Source: Anaerolineae bacterium
Lineage (GTDB): Bacteria; Chloroflexota; Anaerolineae; Aggregatilineales; Phototrophicaceae
Assembly: GCA_020848855.1 (NCBI GenBank)
Contig: JADLHH010000263.1
Span: forward strand, 1 to 21,876
Reading direction: 5' to 3'
Length of the DNA stretch: 21,876 nucleotides
This document shows, one piece after another, positions 15,429 to 21,876 of this stretch (position 1 is its first letter; the number at the start of each line of letters is the position of its first letter). Made by a program: the position numbers and the translations under genes. The notes under the pieces are model-generated. The model made no database searches. It was not told the origin of the DNA and saw only the letters and a list, made by a program, of their open reading frames with translations.

Positions 15429-15536
15429 GTGCTGGGCGATGAGCGATGAGTGCTGAGCGAAGTGCGATGCTGCGCAGACAGCAGTTACTTGACGACAGCT
15501 GCTTTTACTCAGTACTCGGCACTCAGCACTCAGCAC
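15429..15536. repeat. Heptad inverted-repeat element, copy C
   Basis: Arms 15429-15458 and 15507-15536 are inverted copies at 22 of 30 positions, around a 48-base centre. The right arm reads as ACTCAGT, ACTCGGC, ACTCAGC, ACTCAGC, AC, a tandem of degenerate 7-base units. It ends two bases before the stop codon of the PLP enzyme gene, and the left arm begins 7 bases before the next start codon. Thus nearly the whole gap between the two genes is this element. It is the most diverged of the three copies. Confidence 0.85.
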
Positions 15537-15538
15537 TA

Positions 15539-16927
15539 TCATGCGAAGGATGTTTCGCGCAGCGCGACCAGCCGCGCGTCGATTTCCTGCACGCGGCGCT
15601 GGTGCGCTTCCCACCATGCCGGGTCGCGCTGGGCGTCGAGTTCTTCGACGGTTTTGCCCTGCTGCTCGACCCACGTATAGTACTTAAGGTTGTGCCAGCG
15701 CTCGCGGGCGTCGCGCGTGCCTTCCATGATCCAGTCGGTGCGCATCCCGTGAAAGATGCTTTCGACGCGCCCAACCGTCGCCGCCTCGTCCAGCGTGCCA
15801 AAGCGCTGCGCCATGTCGCCCATGACCGAGTGATAGCGGTCGAGCGCGTCGGTCGCCACCGTGACGATCACGTCATCGCTGCCGAAGCCGTAGTATTTCG
15901 CCGTCTTGATCGCGCCGAGGATGTTGCAGATGCCGCTGATGCCGAACAGCGAGCCAAGCTGCTCCACCTGCTCCGGGTCGATGCCGTAGCGGTCGGTCAG
16001 CGTCTCGCGGGATGCCGATTCGGCGAACACCTGCAAGCCCATCTTGCATTCCATGTCGTCGATGCACATGAGCGCGTCCATGTTGTTGACGTTGTGAATC
16101 CAGGTGACGTGCTTGTCGCCGATGCCCTGAATGTCGTGTGTGCCGTAGCCATTGTTATAGAGCGTCGGGCACTGAATCGGCTCCAAGCCGACAATCTTGT
16201 GATCGCTCCACACCTGCTTGAGCCGATCCCCGGCGGCAATCGTGCCGGCGCTGCCCATCGCGCTCACGAAGGCGGCGACCTTGCCATTGCCGACGCCGCG
16301 CGCCTGAAGCTCCGCTGCCAGTTCGACAATCGTGTTGCCTGTGACGTGGTAGTGGAAGCGATAGTTGCCCATCACCTCGAACTGGTTGAGGATGCGGATG
16401 TTCGGGTCGCTGGCGCGCAGGCGGTGAGTCTCGTCGTAAATCTCCTTGACGTTGCTCTCAGAGCCGTAAGTCTTGATGACACGCGCGCCGTAGCTTTCGA
16501 TGAGTTCGAAGCGCTCGCGGCTCATGCCTTCCGGCAGCACCACCAGGCTGTTGCAGCCCATGCGCCCGCCAACCCATGCGCCACCGATGCCGTAATTCCC
16601 GGTCGAGGGCCAGACGAGCGTATTGACTTTCGGATCGACTTCGCCAAAAAGCTCCATTTCGAGCAGAACGGAATATGCCGCGCCGACTTTGTGGCTACCC
16701 GACGGAAACTCGCGCCCGAAGATGACGACGATCTCGGCGTCGATTCCGGTCAGTTCCTTCGGCAATACGACGTGATAAATCTGGTCGTTGGCGTCGCGCC
16801 AGGTGATATTGAACAGGTTGATCGGGTCGAGCGGGTCGTTGACACGCGCCGCCTGCGCTTTGGCGCGAATCTGCGGGGCAATCTTGCTCGGATGCAGCAT
16901 TTCTTCGAAGGTGGGTCCGGTGATCAC
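15539..16927 (-). CDS. Fold-type-II PLP-dependent enzyme (cysteine synthase/lyase-like)
   Basis: A 462-residue PLP enzyme of the tryptophan synthase-beta/threonine dehydratase fold. The cofactor Lys is probably Lys80 in REFPSGSHKVGAAYS, the Asn loop is PSTGNYGIGGAW (107-118), and SAMGSAGTIAAGDRL is the phosphate-binding loop. It does not closely match cystathionine beta-synthase, threonine dehydratase or E. coli YgeX in the stretches I can compare, so the reaction is not assigned. An amino-acid lyase or beta-replacement reaction is likely. The GTG start abuts the preceding stop codon with GGAG nine bases upstream, so it is coupled to the small coiled-coil gene. The unusual C-terminal extension of about 60 residues is charged and rich in Trp. 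Confidence 0.87.
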   Translation of the reverse strand: MITGPTFEEMLHPSKIAPQIRAKAQAARVNDPLDPINLFNITWRDANDQIYHVVLPKELTGIDAEIVVIFGREFPSGSHKVGAAYSVLLEMELFGEVDPKVNTLVWPSTGNYGIGGAWVGGRMGCNSLVVLPEGMSRERFELIESYGARVIKTYGSESNVKEIYDETHRLRASDPNIRILNQFEVMGNYRFHYHVTGNTIVELAAELQARGVGNGKVAAFVSAMGSAGTIAAGDRLKQVWSDHKIVGLEPIQCPTLYNNGYGTHDIQGIGDKHVTWIHNVNNMDALMCIDDMECKMGLQVFAESASRETLTDRYGIDPEQVEQLGSLFGISGICNILGAIKTAKYYGFGSDDVIVTVATDALDRYHSVMGDMAQRFGTLDEAATVGRVESIFHGMRTDWIMEGTRDARERWHNLKYYTWVEQQGKTVEELDAQRDPAWWEAHQRRVQEIDARLVALRETSFA

Positions 16928-17173
16928 TTACTCGTTCTCCAGTTCGTCGTCAGCCAACAATTTCTGTTCGATCTCGCGCATCTCGTTGAGGAGTTCATCG
17001 CGCTGGCGCGCCAGATCGCGGTAGCGGCGCAAATCCTCGGAGGGCATCTTGTCACTCGTGCCGCCGTGCGCCATGATCAGCGCATCGATCTCTTCGTCCA
17101 AAGCCTCGTACATCAGGACGACTTTGCGGTAGTACTGCACCTGCTGCAGTATGTCGCTGTCGTTATCGCCCAT
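16928..17173 (-). CDS. Small coiled-coil hypothetical protein
   Basis: An 81-residue, strongly charged protein predicted to be almost all helix, with heptad-like spacing of Leu, Ile and Met in YYRKVVLMYEALDEEIDALI (14-33) and again at 47-75. It fits the gap between the GT2 and PLP enzyme genes exactly: three bases after one stop, and its own TAA touches the GTG of the next gene. This packing argues that it is real. No function can be assigned; it may be a partner of the PLP enzyme. Confidence 0.72.
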   Translation of the reverse strand: MGDNDSDILQQVQYYRKVVLMYEALDEEIDALIMAHGGTSDKMPSEDLRRYRDLARQRDELLNEMREIEQKLLADDELENE

Positions 17174-17176
17174 GCC

Positions 17177-18151
17177 CTACTCCAACTGCGGTTCCGGCGC
17201 CGGCTCGGGCTGGTCAAAGCCGACGGTCGATGCCACGATATACAGGGGGCGATTGCGAGTTTCGTCATAGGTGCGCGCCACGTACTGCCCCAGCACGAAC
17301 AGGAAGAACAACTGAAAGGAACTCAACAGCAGCAGCAGGATGATGGTGGTCGCCTGCCCGCCGAAGAATTCCACGCCGAACGACAGGCGCAGAATTGCCA
17401 CGATCGGGATCGCCAGCAGCGCGGCGATACCCAGCACCAGGCTGACGTAGACCATCACCTGAAGCGGGAAGTATGAGAAGCTGGTGATGGCGTCGAGGGC
17501 GAAGCGCACCATCTTCCTGAACGGGTATTTGGTCTCGCCGGAATGCCGCGCCTCGCGGACATAGTTGACGCCCGTCTGCCTGAATCCCACCCAACTGGTC
17601 ATGCCGCGAATGAAACGGTGATGCTCACGCATCGCCTTGAGCGCCTCGACCACCTTGCGATCCATCAGGCGGAAATCGCCGGTGTCGAGCGGGATATTCA
17701 CGTCGGTGATGCGGTAGATCACGCGGTAGAACAGTTTGGCAGTCAGCAGCTTGAAACGGCTTTCGCCCCGGCGTTCGGCGCGGACAGCATAGACCACCTG
17801 AAAGCCCGCTTTCCAGCGCTCGATCAACTCCAGAATCAGTTCGGGCGGATCCTGCAGGTCGGCGTCGATCAGCACGACGGCATCGCCGGCGGCGTGGTCG
17901 ATCCCGGCGGTGACGGCAATCTGGTGCCCGAAATTGCGCGCGAAGTGGATCACCCGGAGATGCGGATTACTCGCCGCCGCCTCGTCGATCATTTCCGGCG
18001 AGCGGTCGGTGCTGCCGTCGTTGACAAGGATCAGTTCCCACGGACCACCAGCAGAATCCATTACTTTCTGGATGCGCTCGACCAGCAGCGCGATGTTGCC
18101 CTCTTCGTTGAAAATCGGGGCGACGATTGAATACACGGGCTTGTCGTTCAT
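17177..18151 (-). CDS. Family 2 glycosyltransferase with two C-terminal membrane helices (GtrB/DPM1-like)
   Basis: A 324-residue GT2 enzyme that likely transfers a sugar from a nucleotide donor to undecaprenyl phosphate. The GT-A domain shows YSIVAPIFNEEGN (7-19), LILVNDGSTDRS (40-51) and the metal-binding VVLIDADLQDPPELI (92-106). Two hydrophobic segments near the C-terminus (about 233-257 and 272-297) would anchor it in the membrane. The frame stays open to 18283, but ATG 18151 overlaps the preceding stop as ATGA with GAGG just upstream and places the fold at the N-terminus. A lipid-linked sugar from this enzyme could be the donor for the GT-C protein at 6041-8644; that link is inference. 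Confidence 0.9.
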   Translation of the reverse strand: MNDKPVYSIVAPIFNEEGNIALLVERIQKVMDSAGGPWELILVNDGSTDRSPEMIDEAAASNPHLRVIHFARNFGHQIAVTAGIDHAAGDAVVLIDADLQDPPELILELIERWKAGFQVVYAVRAERRGESRFKLLTAKLFYRVIYRITDVNIPLDTGDFRLMDRKVVEALKAMREHHRFIRGMTSWVGFRQTGVNYVREARHSGETKYPFRKMVRFALDAITSFSYFPLQVMVYVSLVLGIAALLAIPIVAILRLSFGVEFFGGQATTIILLLLLSSFQLFFLFVLGQYVARTYDETRNRPLYIVASTVGFDQPEPAPEPQLE

Positions 18152-19395
18152 CCGTCCTCGTTCAAATGCAAGGCGCGTCGAATGGCGGAAATCTCCGGCG
18201 GAACGCGCAGTCCACCAGCCACCGACTCCTGGGCGCGCTTGACATCTTTCAGACCACTGCCCGTCGAGATCAGAGCGATACACTCATCACTGGTGATTAA
18301 CCCCAATTTTACCGCACGTTGCGCCCCGGCGTAAACCGCCGCCGCTGCCGGTTCGGCGAACACGCCGGTCAGGCGCGCCAGCCGCGGGATGCTGGCGATA
18401 ATCTCCTCGTCCGACACGGCGAGCATGGCGCCGCTCGTTTCGCGCACGGCGCGCAGCGCCCGTGAACGGTCGCGCGGCAGTCCGGCGGAGATGCTGTCGG
18501 CGATGGTATGCGCGTCCACCGGCTGCATGTCCAGCACGTCCATCCCGGTCTGCCACGCCGCCACAATGGGCGAGCTGCCCTCTGCTTGTACACCAATCAA
18601 GCGCGGAATCCGCTCTATCCAGCCAAGCTGCAGCAGATCGTAGAAGCCTTTGTGTACCCCGGCGATAATGTTGCCGTCGCCAACGCTCACAATCACAGCA
18701 TCCGGCATACGCCAGCCCATCTGCTCGGCAATCTCGTAGGCGACGGTCTTCTTGCCCTCGACGGTGTAGGGATTGACGCCGGTGTTACGACAGTACCAGC
18801 CTTCGCTCAGGCACAACTCGTAGCACAGGTCGAACGCCACGTCATACGAGGCTTCGACCAGCACGACCGTCGCGCCGTAAACGAGCAACTGGGCGATCTT
18901 GGCTTCGGGCGCGGTCGCCGGGACGAAGATGATCGTCTGCATATCCATCGACGCGCCCATTCCGGCGAGCGCCGCCGCCGCGTTGCCGGTGCTGGCGGTG
19001 CTGACTACGCGAATTCCGGCTTCGGCGGCGCGGGCGACGACCAGCGCGCTGGCGCGGTCTTTGAGCGAGCCGGTCGGGTTCAAGCCGTCGTCCTTGAGCC
19101 ATGCCTCGCCAATGCCGAGGTCGGCGGCAAGTCGCGGCGCGTGATACAGCGGCGTGTAGCCAACGCGCAGCGGCGGCACGACCGCCCCCGGCGCGAGCGG
19201 CAGCAGGTCACGGTAGCGCCACATCGACGGCTCGGCGCGCGGCGCATCCCGGTCGAGCGCAGCCCGCAGATGATCGTAGTCGTACAGCACGTCGAGCGTG
19301 CCGACCTGCCCATCGACCGGGCAGGTGTAATCGACTTCGTCGGGGGAATATTCGCGCCCGCAGACGCTGCAGCGCATTTTCAGGACGTTTGCCAT
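18148..19395 (-). CDS. Threonine synthase-like PLP-dependent enzyme
   Basis: A 415-residue fold-type-II PLP enzyme most like bacterial threonine synthase, which makes threonine from O-phosphohomoserine. The PLP Lys is probably Lys112 in LNPTGSLKDRAS; STASTGNAAAALAGMGA (about 132-148), VSVGDGNIIAGVHKGF and LIGVQAEGSSPI follow in family order. The N-terminus has a zinc-ribbon-like segment with Cys9, Cys12 and Cys25, but the fourth position reads Asp28 (CPVD). SLKDR replaces the more usual SFKDR. A paralogue with another substrate is possible given the second PLP enzyme two genes downstream. ATG 19395 has a weak ribosome binding site; the ATG at codon 7 is an alternative. Confidence 0.82.
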   Translation of the reverse strand: MANVLKMRCSVCGREYSPDEVDYTCPVDGQVGTLDVLYDYDHLRAALDRDAPRAEPSMWRYRDLLPLAPGAVVPPLRVGYTPLYHAPRLAADLGIGEAWLKDDGLNPTGSLKDRASALVVARAAEAGIRVVSTASTGNAAAALAGMGASMDMQTIIFVPATAPEAKIAQLLVYGATVVLVEASYDVAFDLCYELCLSEGWYCRNTGVNPYTVEGKKTVAYEIAEQMGWRMPDAVIVSVGDGNIIAGVHKGFYDLLQLGWIERIPRLIGVQAEGSSPIVAAWQTGMDVLDMQPVDAHTIADSISAGLPRDRSRALRAVRETSGAMLAVSDEEIIASIPRLARLTGVFAEPAAAAVYAGAQRAVKLGLITSDECIALISTGSGLKDVKRAQESVAGGLRVPPEISAIRRALHLNEDG

Positions 19396-19558
19396 CGAAG
19401 TACCGTTTCAACCGCGTGGAATTGAGGCGGCGAAATGCCACCATCTCGGACTCAATCATACCGGGGAAGTCGACAATGTGGTAATAGTGCGATCCGCCGC
19501 CGATAGCTACAATGACAGAATGTCGAGACCGACCCAGCGAACGAAAGCGAGTCCTCAA
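19396..19558. promoter_or_regulatory. Divergent intergenic region with candidate promoters
   Basis: This 163-bp region separates the minus-strand threonine synthase-like gene from the plus-strand LLM gene, so promoters for both should lie here. On the minus strand TATGAT (19460-19455) is a fair -10 match, giving a leader of about 50 bases. On the plus strand TACAAT (19508-19513) is a -10 match six bases before an in-frame ATG at 19520. Neither has a convincing -35. No palindrome or operator is obvious. Confidence 0.45.
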
Positions 19559-20422
19559 ATGCGATATGGTGTCGTCTTCCCCCAAACCGAAATCGGCAGT
19601 GATCCGACAGCGATCCGTGACTATGCGCAAGCGGCGGAGGCACTGGGTTACGATCACCTGCTGGTGTACGACCACGTCATCGGAGCCAGTACGACCAACC
19701 GCCCCAACTGGAGCGGACCGTATACGCAGGAAACACCGTTCCACGAGATATTCGTGCTGCTGGGATATCTGGCGGGGCTGACGCAAACGCTTGAACTCGG
19801 CACCGCCGTCGTAATCCTGCCGCAGCGGCAGACGGTGCTGGTCGCCAAGCAAGCCGCCGCAGTGGACGTGCTGAGCAGCGGCAGGATGCGGCTGGGCGTC
19901 GGCATCGGCTGGAACGCTGTGGAATACGAGGCGCTGAACGAGGATTTCCACACGCGCGGCGCGCGCGCTGCCGAACAGGTCGCGGTCATGCGGATGCTGT
20001 GGACGCAGCCGGTCGTCACCTTTCACGGCAAATGGCATCACATTACCGAAGCGGGCATCAACCCGCTGCCGGTTCAGCGCCCGATCCCGGTGTGGTTTGG
20101 CGGGCATTCCGAGCCGATGCTGAAACGCATCGCGCAGTTGGGCGACGGCTGGTTCCCACTGGGGCTGCCCGACGACCGGGCGCGCGGGCTAATCGATCAA
20201 CTGTACCGTTTCGCCGAACAAGCCGGGCGCTCGCCACAGGAAATCCCAATCGAAGCGCACATCAACATCGCTTCAGGAAACGAAGCAGCGACTGCCGCAG
20301 CGTGGGCAAAACTGGGCGCGAGCCAGTTGTGCGTGAATACCATGCGTGCCGGCTATCGTTCACCGCAGGAACATATCGACGCGCTGCGGCGCATGAAAGA
20401 CGTGCTGGGCGTCGGCGGCTAA
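19559..20422 (+). CDS. Luciferase-like (LLM) F420-type oxidoreductase
   Basis: A 287-residue luciferase-fold enzyme, the only plus-strand gene here. MRYGVVFPQTEIG opens the barrel, followed by YAQAAEALGYDHLLVYDHVIG (positions 22-42, quoted in part as LGYDHLLVYDH), LELGTAVVILPQRQTVLVAK, RLGVGIGWNAVEYEALNEDF and IPVWFGGHSEPMLKRIAQLG. This pattern fits F420-dependent members of the Rv2161c type. The ATG at 19559 starts right at the first barrel strand but has a weak ribosome binding site. ATG 19520, in frame, would add 13 residues and suits a leaderless transcript from the TACAAT element. It converges on carbamate kinase, with five bases between the stops. Substrate unknown; it belongs functionally with the F420 genes. 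Confidence 0.88.
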   Translation: MRYGVVFPQTEIGSDPTAIRDYAQAAEALGYDHLLVYDHVIGASTTNRPNWSGPYTQETPFHEIFVLLGYLAGLTQTLELGTAVVILPQRQTVLVAKQAAAVDVLSSGRMRLGVGIGWNAVEYEALNEDFHTRGARAAEQVAVMRMLWTQPVVTFHGKWHHITEAGINPLPVQRPIPVWFGGHSEPMLKRIAQLGDGWFPLGLPDDRARGLIDQLYRFAEQAGRSPQEIPIEAHINIASGNEAATAAAWAKLGASQLCVNTMRAGYRSPQEHIDALRRMKDVLGVGG

Positions 20423-20427
20423 GCGCT

Positions 20428-21372
20428 CTACCCCGGCACGATCCGCGTGCCGGTTTCGCCGCGCAGCGCCCGCGCCAGGTTCGGCGGGTCGGTGATGATC
20501 GCCTGCGGACCGCCCATCCGCACGAATTCAACTGCTGCCTCGATCTTGGGCAGCATACTGCCCGACGCGAAATGCCCCTCGGCGATGTACCGTTCGGCTT
20601 CCATCAGCGTCATCTGGTCAACCTGGCGCTGATCCGGCTTGTTGAAATTGAGCGCGACTTTCTCCACGCCGGTCGAAATCACGAACAGGTCGGCGCGGAG
20701 CATCTGCGCCAGCAGGCTGCTGGCATGATCCTTGTCGATCACGGCATACGTCCCGCACAGGTTGCCCTGCTGGTCGCGGACGACCGGGATGCCGCCGCCG
20801 CCAACGGCAATCACGATATAATCGTTCATGATCAGCGCGCGGATGGCGTTGATCTCCTGAATCGTCAGCGGCTTGGGCGAGGCGACGACACGCCGCCAGC
20901 CGCGCCCGGCGTCCTCGACGACTTTCCAGCCCTGCGCTTCGTAGCGCCGGGCATCGGCTTCGGTCATGAAGCCGCCAATCGGCTTGGTGGCGTTCGCGAA
21001 CGCGGGATCATTGGGATCGACCCGAACCTGCGTGACGACTGTCAGAATTGTACGGTTGATACCGAGCCGGCGCAGCGAGTTATCGAGCGACTGCTGAAGC
21101 ATATAGCCGATGCTGCCCTGCGTAGCGGCGACGATCAGGTCAAGCGGCGTCGGGTGGACTTCTTTTTCGGCAAGCTCGTTGCGCCGCAGGATGAAACCGA
21201 CCTGTGGACCGTTGCCATGCGTGAGGATCACGCTCCACCCCTCGGCGATCATGTTGGCGACGTGATCGCAGGTGATACGCACGGCGTCCCACTGGTGTTG
21301 CACGTCGGGTTTTTTCGGGTCTTGAATGAGAGAGTTGCCGCCGATAGCGACAGCGGCGAGTTTGCCAACCAT
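20428..21372 (-). CDS. arcC: Carbamate kinase
   Basis: A 314-residue amino-acid-kinase-family enzyme that makes ATP from carbamoyl phosphate and ADP, releasing carbamate that falls to ammonia and CO2. Signatures are AVAIGGNSL (7-15), LTHGNGPQVGFILRR (about 50-64), NDYIVIAVGGGGIPVV (about 184-199), and AVIDKDHASSLLAQML. Length is normal for ArcC/YqeA. ATG 21372 follows AAAGG at a short distance. No ornithine carbamoyltransferase or arginine deiminase is nearby, so the carbamoyl phosphate more likely comes from allantoin-, ureido- or purine-type breakdown than from arginine. That is inferred from the SsnA and Xdh genes in the window. Confidence 0.95.
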   Translation of the reverse strand: MVGKLAAVAIGGNSLIQDPKKPDVQHQWDAVRITCDHVANMIAEGWSVILTHGNGPQVGFILRRNELAEKEVHPTPLDLIVAATQGSIGYMLQQSLDNSLRRLGINRTILTVVTQVRVDPNDPAFANATKPIGGFMTEADARRYEAQGWKVVEDAGRGWRRVVASPKPLTIQEINAIRALIMNDYIVIAVGGGGIPVVRDQQGNLCGTYAVIDKDHASSLLAQMLRADLFVISTGVEKVALNFNKPDQRQVDQMTLMEAERYIAEGHFASGSMLPKIEAAVEFVRMGGPQAIITDPPNLARALRGETGTRIVPG

Positions 21373-21418
21373 GAATATGCCTTTCAGCGATTAGCAGTCA
21401 GTTTTCAGCAAGAACAGA

Positions 21419-21775
21419 TTAAGTGTCCACTTCATTTTCGGGCGGGAGCAGCTTTTCGAGTTCGGTGATGAGGGCTGGGATACTCGATATCGCTACGTCC
21501 CAAACAATATCATAGTTGATAGCGCTATAGGCGTGAATCAATCGGTTTCGCATCCCGATCATCTCATGCCAATCAAGTGCCGGGAGAATGGCGCGGGTTT
21601 CCTCCGAAACGTGGTTTGCAGCCTCTCCGATAACCTCAATCCCTTTGACAACCGCAAAACCTACCAGTTCTTCATCCCGTTCGAGATCGTCACGAGACTT
21701 GCCACGCACAAAGGATCGAATCTTCCTCGCTGCGTCAAGTATGTCCTTAAGCAGGATCAGATCACGGTCGTTCAT
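21419..21775 (-). CDS. hepT: HepT-type HEPN toxin of an MntA-HepT pair
   Basis: A 118-residue helical HEPN-domain protein (DUF86/HepT family), a putative RNase toxin. The catalytic R-x4-H motif is intact in MRNRLIHAYSAI with Arg76 and His81, followed by Tyr83, the residue position that MntA-type antitoxins AMPylate in characterised systems. Its ATG overlaps the nucleotidyltransferase gene by 14 bases, the usual arrangement for this module. The DNA is visibly richer in A and T than the flanking genes, consistent with horizontal acquisition. It reads toward carbamate kinase, 46 bases away, but is probably an independent unit. Confidence 0.9.
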   Translation of the reverse strand: MNDRDLILLKDILDAARKIRSFVRGKSRDDLERDEELVGFAVVKGIEVIGEAANHVSEETRAILPALDWHEMIGMRNRLIHAYSAINYDIVWDVAISSIPALITELEKLLPPENEVDT

Positions 21776-21876
21776 AGATAATCTGTGCGTTAGAAAGAAC
21801 CTGCTGGCGGAAGTGGCGGCTAAGTTCCTGTGGTGTTCGAAAATCCACCTCTCGTCCCAGAATATCGCTCAAATCA
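21762..21876 (-). CDS. mntA: MntA-type minimal nucleotidyltransferase antitoxin, C-terminal end only
   Basis: The last 37 codons of a gene cut by the right edge. The frame reads SDILGREVDFRTP and then ends FRQQVLSNAQIIYERP before TGA at 21764-21762, typical of the C-terminus of small MNT-family nucleotidyltransferases, where a final VL.(D/N)A..IYE stretch is common. Together with the 14-base overlap with hepT this supports an MntA antitoxin, which neutralises HepT by AMP transfer to its Tyr. The catalytic GSxxxG...D motif lies outside the window, so activity cannot be judged. Confidence 0.78.
   Translation of the reverse strand, partial: DLSDILGREVDFRTPQELSRHFRQQVLSNAQIIYERP

Noticed and set aside
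5101..15536. Heptad elements as a CRISPR array or as rho-independent terminators
   Set aside because: Copies are kilobases apart, arms are inverted and not direct repeats with spacers, no cas gene is present, and no T-run follows the stems on either strand.
15446..17476. 676-codon plus-strand open frame opposite the PLP enzyme
   Set aside because: It runs across several well-supported minus-strand genes and the repeat, and its composition is typical antisense (His, Arg, Ala, Val) with no motif.
18152..18283. N-terminal extension of the GT2 gene to 18283
   Set aside because: It lies entirely within the threonine synthase-like gene, and the ATGA overlap at 18151 gives a normal GT2 N-terminus.
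19208..20107. 299-codon minus-strand open frame opposite the plus-strand LLM gene
   Set aside because: Overlaps both a recognised LLM enzyme and the threonine synthase-like start, and shows no domain.
21373..21418. Possible further repeat (GCTGAAAAC/GACTGCTAATCGCTGAAAG-like) between carbamate kinase and hepT
   Set aside because: Only one short copy is present in the window and no inverted or tandem structure could be shown.

Overview
This is a GC-rich, densely packed bacterial chromosome segment. Almost every gene is on the minus strand, so transcription runs from high to low coordinates. Likely source: Chloroflexota, Anaerolineae-like. The grounds are a complete F420 set (cofC, cofD, cofE, an F420:NADP oxidoreductase and two luciferase-like F420-type oxidoreductases), a GT-C membrane glycosyltransferase with a C-terminal beta-rich domain of a kind I associate with Chloroflexota, and a molybdenum hydroxylase cluster. 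The taxonomy is inference; no rRNA or marker gene is present.

Layout in transcription order. (1) Right edge, 21876-21419: the 3' end of an MntA-type nucleotidyltransferase and a complete HepT-type HEPN toxin, in less GC-rich sequence. (2) 21372-20428: carbamate kinase, convergent with the only plus-strand gene (19559-20422, an F420-type luciferase-like oxidoreductase). (3) 19395-15539: threonine synthase-like enzyme, GT2 glycosyltransferase, small coiled-coil protein, and a second fold-type-II PLP enzyme. (4) 15421-9762: a tight block with an unknown 225-aa protein, an SsnA-type amidohydrolase, F420:NADP oxidoreductase, CofE, a nitroreductase (CofE plus nitroreductase being the two halves of mycobacterial FbiB), CofD and CofC. 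(5) 9635-5196: luciferase-like oxidoreductase, GT-C membrane protein, and XdhC-type molybdenum cofactor insertion factor. (6) 5067-4456: metallophosphoesterase. (7) 4357 to the left edge: a molybdenum hydroxylase operon with a fused FAD/[2Fe-2S] subunit, a small two-helix membrane protein, an unusual 586-aa protein with a nucleoside-phosphorylase-like C-terminus, and the N-terminal part of the molybdopterin-binding subunit, which starts at TTG.

The two main themes are cofactor F420 biosynthesis and use, and what looks like purine or N-heterocycle breakdown: xanthine dehydrogenase-type enzyme, XdhC, SsnA, carbamate kinase, a phosphorylase-like protein and PLP lyase-like enzymes. The second set overlaps in part the SsnA/Xdh/carbamate kinase gene set of anaerobic purine degraders and the E. 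coli ygeW-ssnA-xdhD region. The most distinctive non-coding signal is a family of three 105-108 bp inverted-repeat elements built from degenerate 7-bp units (consensus GTGCTGA). They sit at the stop codon of the last gene of blocks 3, 4 and 5, so they occupy the boundaries between the tight gene blocks. No tRNA, rRNA, CRISPR array, transposase or clear rho-independent terminator was seen, and no gene-free stretch exceeds about 165 bp.
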